From NCBI RefSeq assembly GCF_042660705.1, contig NZ_JBHSUQ010000001.1: a stretch of DNA of 64,000 nt. The stretch is one strand, 5' to 3'. The notes below the pieces were generated by a model. That model made no database searches. It saw only the letters and a program-made list of their open reading frames with translations, and had not been told where the DNA came from. Each line of letters opens with the position of its first letter. The stretch's first letter is position 1. Shown here piece by piece: positions 62,920-64,000 of the stretch. Origin of the DNA: Undibacterium_A arcticum. GTDB taxonomy: Bacteria > Pseudomonadota > Gammaproteobacteria > Burkholderiales > Burkholderiaceae_D. The position numbers and the translations under genes were made by a program.

Positions 62920-64000
62920 AGGGATATCCCGTCATCAGGGTCAAGTGCGGCTAGCCGCGCCGTGCGTAGCAGGCGTGGATCGAGTTGGGTGGGCAGCGAC
63001 AAGTCGTCGTCATCGAACAGGCCCAGGTCGTCCACTGCGTGTTCTGGTTCCGGCGTGAATACGACTTCGGACAGTTCCGGCTGCTGCTGGTGGCCACCGT
63101 CGTCGATGGACTCGCCGTGCGCGGGCAGGACCAAGCCGAGAATCGGTGCGGCGGGTATCGCCAGTCCGGTCCAATCGTCCGGCCGCAATGGCGGTGCATC
63201 GGCGTAGTGCCCGAGTTGCAACGGCGGGGGCGGCAGCATGCGCGTCTTGAAATTCGCATCCAGGTAATAGCGAATTTTTTGCGCCTTGATCGGTGGATGG
63301 CCGGATACCATCACCACCTCGTCGTCGGGCGGCAGTTGCATGACCTCGCCGGGCGTGAGCAGCGGTCGTGCCGTCTCTTGCCGCGATACCATCAAGTGGC
63401 CGAGCCACGGGGCCAGCCGGTGGCCTGCGTAGTTGCGCTGCGCGCGCAATTCGGTTGCGGTGCCCAATGCTTCGGAAATACGTTTGGCCGTGCGTTCGTC
63501 GTTGGTGGCGAACGCGATGCGCACGTGGCAGTTATCGAGGATCGAATGGTTTTGGCCATAGGCCTTGTCGATCTGGTTGAGCGACTGAGCAATGAGAAAT
63601 GCGCGCAGTCCGTAGCCGGCCATGAAGGCCAGGGCGGACTCGAAGAAGTCGAGCCGACCCAGTGCCGGGAACTCGTCGAGCATCAGCAGCAACTTGTGGC
63701 GTCGGACAATGCCGTCTGAACCATCGAGTGACTCGGTCAGGCGTCGCCCGATCTGGTTGAGGATCAGCCGGATCAAGGGCTTGGTACGGCTGATGTCCGA
63801 GGGCGGCACCACCAGGTACAGCGACACCGGGTGGCCGGCATCAATCAAGTCGGCGATGCGCCAGTCGCAGCGTGACGTGACTTCGGCCACGGTGGGATCG
63901 CGGTACAGACCCAAGAAACTCATCGCGGTGGATAGAACACCGGATCGCTCGTTGTCGCTTTTGTTCATTACCTCGCGCGCTGCCGATGCGACCACCGGGT
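62916..64000 (-). CDS. traG: Type IV coupling protein TraG (VirD4-like), C-terminal part
   Basis: At least 361 residues; the 5' part is beyond the window edge (the frame is open to 64000). Walker B-like HKLLLMLDEFPALGRLDFFE, FLIAQSLNQIDKAYGQNHSI and NDERTAKRISEALGTATE are the TraG/VirD4 motifs. Links the relaxosome to the mating channel. An acidic tail (EHAVDDLGLFDDDDL) is present. Confidence 0.95.
   Translation of the reverse strand, partial: PVVASAAREVMNKSDNERSGVLSTAMSFLGLYRDPTVAEVTSRCDWRIADLIDAGHPVSLYLVVPPSDISRTKPLIRLILNQIGRRLTESLDGSDGIVRRHKLLLMLDEFPALGRLDFFESALAFMAGYGLRAFLIAQSLNQIDKAYGQNHSILDNCHVRIAFATNDERTAKRISEALGTATELRAQRNYAGHRLAPWLGHLMVSRQETARPLLTPGEVMQLPPDDEVVMVSGHPPIKAQKIRYYLDANFKTRMLPPPPLQLGHYADAPPLRPDDWTGLAIPAAPILGLVLPAHGESIDDGGHQQQPELSEVVFTPEPEHAVDDLGLFDDDDLSLPTQLDPRLLRTARLAALDPDDGISL

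Larger units (their letters stand above)
52706..64000. mobile_element. Tn4371-type integrative conjugative element, trb end (partial)
   Basis: The gene order on the minus strand, traG-CopG-trbB-C-D-E-J-eexN-trbL-F-G-I-DUF2274, and the TTTTTCAT end fit the Tn4371 family. All twelve frames are intact. Integrase, replication/partition, relaxase and cargo genes would lie beyond the right edge. Confidence 0.85.

Overview
The window looks like a betaproteobacterial chromosome, most probably of the family Oxalobacteraceae (order Burkholderiales). I infer this from gene order (thrC-moeA-moaD-moaE-clpB; yceD-rpmF-plsX-fabHDG-acpP-fabF-rpoE-rseA-rseB-mucD-lepA-lepB-rnc-era-recO-pdxJ-acpS-nagZ; uvrC-pgsA-tRNA-Gly-tRNA-Cys-tRNA-Leu) and from protein character. 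I could not run a search, so genus is open.

Layout. 1-2066: a cytochrome P450 with a monooxygenase-like partner, divergent from an ArsR-type regulator. 2172-13358: threonine synthase, molybdopterin cofactor genes, a YhhN-like membrane enzyme, a sterol-desaturase-like protein, two paralogous lipoproteins, crcB and clpB. 13359-15067: an accessory patch with exported unknown proteins and fused remnants of a secreted-effector-like gene and a HlyD-type adaptor. 15178-17956: AraC regulator, MFS transporter, RraA-like protein. 18248-20586: a decayed integron, with a 5' fragment of an IntI integrase gene under a LexA-type box, an attI-like site, and three leftward gene cassettes, one of whose attC sites is split by a REP/RAYT element. 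20723-26323: isocitrate lyase, RlmJ, an EAL/HDOD protein, a tetrapyrrole-methylase-type methyltransferase and Maf. 26430-33204: the fatty-acid/phospholipid cluster. 33896-38138: the envelope-stress sigma operon. 38633-49203: lepA-lepB-rnc-era-recO-pdxJ-acpS-nagZ-uvrC. 49305-52670: pgsA, an insertion sequence with a 17-bp target duplication, then tRNA-Gly x2, tRNA-Cys, a broken tRNA-Leu copy, and a tRNA-Leu(UAA) split by a group I intron. 52706-64000: one end of a Tn4371-type integrative conjugative element (ICE), inserted in the terminator of the tRNA-Leu gene and carrying a complete-looking trb mating-pair operon (trbB to trbI) plus part of traG.

Two families of short dispersed intergenic repeats run through the chromosomal part: about 165-180 bp with terminal inverted repeats (3 copies) and about 77 bp (6 copies). 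Neither was seen in the ICE.

Reading-frame quality is unusual. Some twenty chromosomal genes, including essential ones (acpP, fabD, fabH, fabF, era, plsX), are split by 1-2 base indels, mostly in short A/T runs, while the 11-kb ICE segment has none. Such genes are annotated as single CDSs spanning the frameshift. Sequencing or assembly error is the simplest explanation.
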